Source of the DNA: Emcibacteraceae bacterium
GTDB lineage: Bacteria > Pseudomonadota > Alphaproteobacteria > Sphingomonadales > Emcibacteraceae
Assembly (NCBI GenBank): GCA_016763335.1
Contig: JAESUD010000193.1
Location: 1 to 7,585, forward strand
Reading direction: 5' to 3'
Length of the DNA stretch: 7,585 nt
A program made the position numbers and the translations under genes. Below, piece after piece: positions 6,515-7,585 of this stretch; position 1 is the stretch's first letter, and each line of letters begins with the position of its first letter. Below the pieces are notes generated by a model. That model saw nothing but the letters and a program-made list of their open reading frames with translations. It ran no database searches and had not been told where the DNA came from.

Positions 6515-7336
6515 ATGGAGTTTAATACAGTAATGAAAAGTATCATTTTTAATAATTTAGGATATTACGGGCCTATAATTCGCTGCGGGATCGTTATTCT
6601 ATTAACTCCACTTCTCTTAATGTCAGTTGCTAATGCAAGCTCACCGCAAGATGTAAGAACTATAATTCAAAAATGGGTTGAGACGGAAAAACTGGTTTCA
6701 GAAGAGGAACAAGCATGGCAAGAAAATGAGGCCGCTATGCAGGACCTTATAATGGCGCTTGAAAAAGAAGAACAAATTTTAAAAGAAAAAATTGAAACCG
6801 CGAAGAACTTAACTTTTCAAGCTGATAAAGAAAGGTCTGAACTATTAAAAGAACGAAATGAATATCAGCTATCGTCGACTTCGCTGTCTGGAAAAATTAA
6901 TGACTATGAGCGTCAAGTTGCTAATCTTTTAAGAAGCTTGCCGCCACTTTTAAAACAAGAGTTAGCGGACCTCAGTAAAAATTTAATTGATAATGAGAAT
7001 GCTTCATTAAGTGTCAGGGCGAGAACCGTCGTCAGCATAATTAGTCAGATAGAAAAATTTGATAACAATATTACGTTAACCAAAGATGTCAGGGAAATAT
7101 CACCCGACAAAGAAGTTGAAGTTGATATCCTCTATATCGGTTTGGCAGAAGCTTTTTATGTGGATAGGAATACAGAATTTGCCGGTTGGGGGGAAATTAC
7201 ACCGGAAGGATGGGATTGGCAGGAAAATAATGAGATGGCCACAGAGGTGAGGCAGGCAGTTGAGATATATGAAAGTCGCATTGCCCCAGACTTGGTGGAA
7301 CTTCCACTTAAAATCATGGGTATGGGGTCAAAATAA
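6515..7336 (+). CDS. DUF3450 periplasmic coiled-coil protein of a TonB2-type system
   Basis: A 273-residue secreted protein. A signal peptide ends near A41 (ANA-S). A long charged coiled coil spans about residues 50-120, and a C-terminal region VDILYIGLAEAFYVDRN, then GWGEITPEGWDW (203-235), is typical of DUF3450. In Vibrio and Shewanella-like TonB2 clusters a DUF3450 gene precedes ttpC, exbB2, exbD2 and tonB2, and the product is thought to assist energisation of outer-membrane receptors from the periplasm. The start is uncertain: the ATG at 6515 gives a long N-region, while the in-frame ATG at 6533 (residue 7) has GGAG 12 bases upstream. It follows the Fur gene after 55 bases with no terminator, so read-through from the iron operon is likely. 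Its stop codon shares a base with the next ATG. Confidence 0.82.
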   Translation: MEFNTVMKSIIFNNLGYYGPIIRCGIVILLTPLLLMSVANASSPQDVRTIIQKWVETEKLVSEEEQAWQENEAAMQDLIMALEKEEQILKEKIETAKNLTFQADKERSELLKERNEYQLSSTSLSGKINDYERQVANLLRSLPPLLKQELADLSKNLIDNENASLSVRARTVVSIISQIEKFDNNITLTKDVREISPDKEVEVDILYIGLAEAFYVDRNTEFAGWGEITPEGWDWQENNEMATEVRQAVEIYESRIAPDLVELPLKIMGMGSK

Positions 7337-7585
7337 TGATGAGAATTTTTTCTATATTGATAATTTTATTTATGTCTGTCTCTGTCTCTGTCTCTGTCTC
7401 TGTTCTGGCTCAAGATATTTCTATTTTGGAAAAATCAGCGCAGGTGGACTTGGGAAAGTCGTTAGCAAAACTTTCAACGCTTCGAAATAAAATTGCCCAA
7501 AATAAAATACCTCTTGCCAAGAAAATACGCGTTCGCGAAGAAAGCCTCCGTACATTACGTCGAGAAGTAATCAAAATACAGGAAC
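7336..7585 (+). CDS. Probable TtpC-like (long ExbB/TolQ family) protein, 3' truncated
   Basis: The first 83 codons of a gene that runs off the window. The start is ATG at 7336, overlapping the DUF3450 stop by one base (TAATG), or the next ATG at 7339. GGGG at 7324-7327 can serve as ribosome binding site. Residues 1-25 form a signal peptide, MMRIFSILIILFM followed by alternating Ser-Val and LA-Q. The mature part is charged and helical (KSLAKLSTLRNKIAQ, then IRVREESLRTLRREVIKIQE), consistent with a coiled coil. TtpC proteins have exactly this: a signal peptide, a periplasmic coiled coil, then an ExbB-like proton-channel domain. The latter lies beyond the window, so the assignment rests mostly on the DUF3450 neighbour. 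Confidence 0.6.
   Translation, partial: MMRIFSILIILFMSVSVSVSVSVLAQDISILEKSAQVDLGKSLAKLSTLRNKIAQNKIPLAKKIRVREESLRTLRREVIKIQE
7375..7404 (+). repeat. TCTGTC hexanucleotide repeat inside a signal peptide
   Basis: Four exact copies of TCTGTC (7375-7398) are followed by one variant copy, TCTGTT (7399-7404). Each copy encodes Ser-Val and they make up residues 14-23 of the TtpC-like signal peptide. Because the unit is six bases, gain or loss of copies keeps the frame and changes only the length of the hydrophobic core. Confidence 0.9.

Noticed and set aside
7260..7490. 76-codon open frame with a Cys-Leu repeat (LCLCLCLC)
   Set aside because: The repeat is the TCTGTC hexamer read in a different frame. 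The frame starting at 7336 gives a proper signal peptide and runs open to the window end.
1..7585. CRISPR arrays, insertion sequences, tRNA or rRNA genes
   Set aside because: No regularly spaced repeats, transposase-like frames, terminal inverted repeats or RNA gene signatures were seen.

Overview
The window is one stretch of a bacterial iron-acquisition locus. All recognisable genes lie on the + strand. It suggests a Gram-negative proteobacterium, because it has a TonB-dependent outer-membrane receptor, periplasmic signal peptides and Ton-system components. It is probably alphaproteobacterial: the Fur-family protein lacks the C-x2-C zinc motifs and carries an HDHLID-type metal motif. Base composition is AT-leaning, and intergenic regions are very AT-rich. 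The species cannot be told from this sequence.

Layout. Positions 2-193 hold the last 63 residues of a FecR-type anti-sigma/sigma-regulator. A 163-base AT-rich gap with a candidate ECF promoter follows. Next comes an 830-residue TonB-dependent siderophore receptor (357-2849) whose N-terminal STN domain is the part that normally talks to FecR. A strong intrinsic terminator (2861-2913) closes this unit. A second control region (2914-3096) carries a copy of the same candidate promoter, plus palindromes that could bind Fur or another regulator. It drives a tightly packed run: DUF3649 small membrane protein (3097-3396), PepSY-type membrane protein resembling ferric-siderophore reductases (3393-5057), DUF4198 periplasmic protein (5071-5730), DUF3325 small membrane protein (5727-6005) and a Fur-family regulator (6007-6459). 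After a 55-base gap come a DUF3450 periplasmic coiled-coil protein (6515-7336) and the start of what is probably a TtpC-like (long ExbB/TolQ) protein (7336 to the window end). That order matches the beginning of TonB2-type energising clusters.

How the parts may work together (inference). The receptor imports a ferric siderophore using Ton energy, perhaps from the dedicated TonB2-like complex encoded downstream. Receptor occupancy is signalled through its STN domain to FecR and an off-window FecI-type sigma factor. The PepSY protein and its small membrane and periplasmic partners would release or reduce the iron. The local Fur protein would add iron-dependent control.

Most notable observations: an almost identical promoter-like module (ATTATTTTTGAAAA, 15-16 bases, CGTCTA) upstream of both the receptor and the reductase operon; a Fur protein in which one of the two classic metal sites is eroded while the other is intact; a DUF4198 protein predicted to start with histidine after signal cleavage; and an in-frame hexanucleotide repeat inside the signal peptide of the TtpC-like protein.
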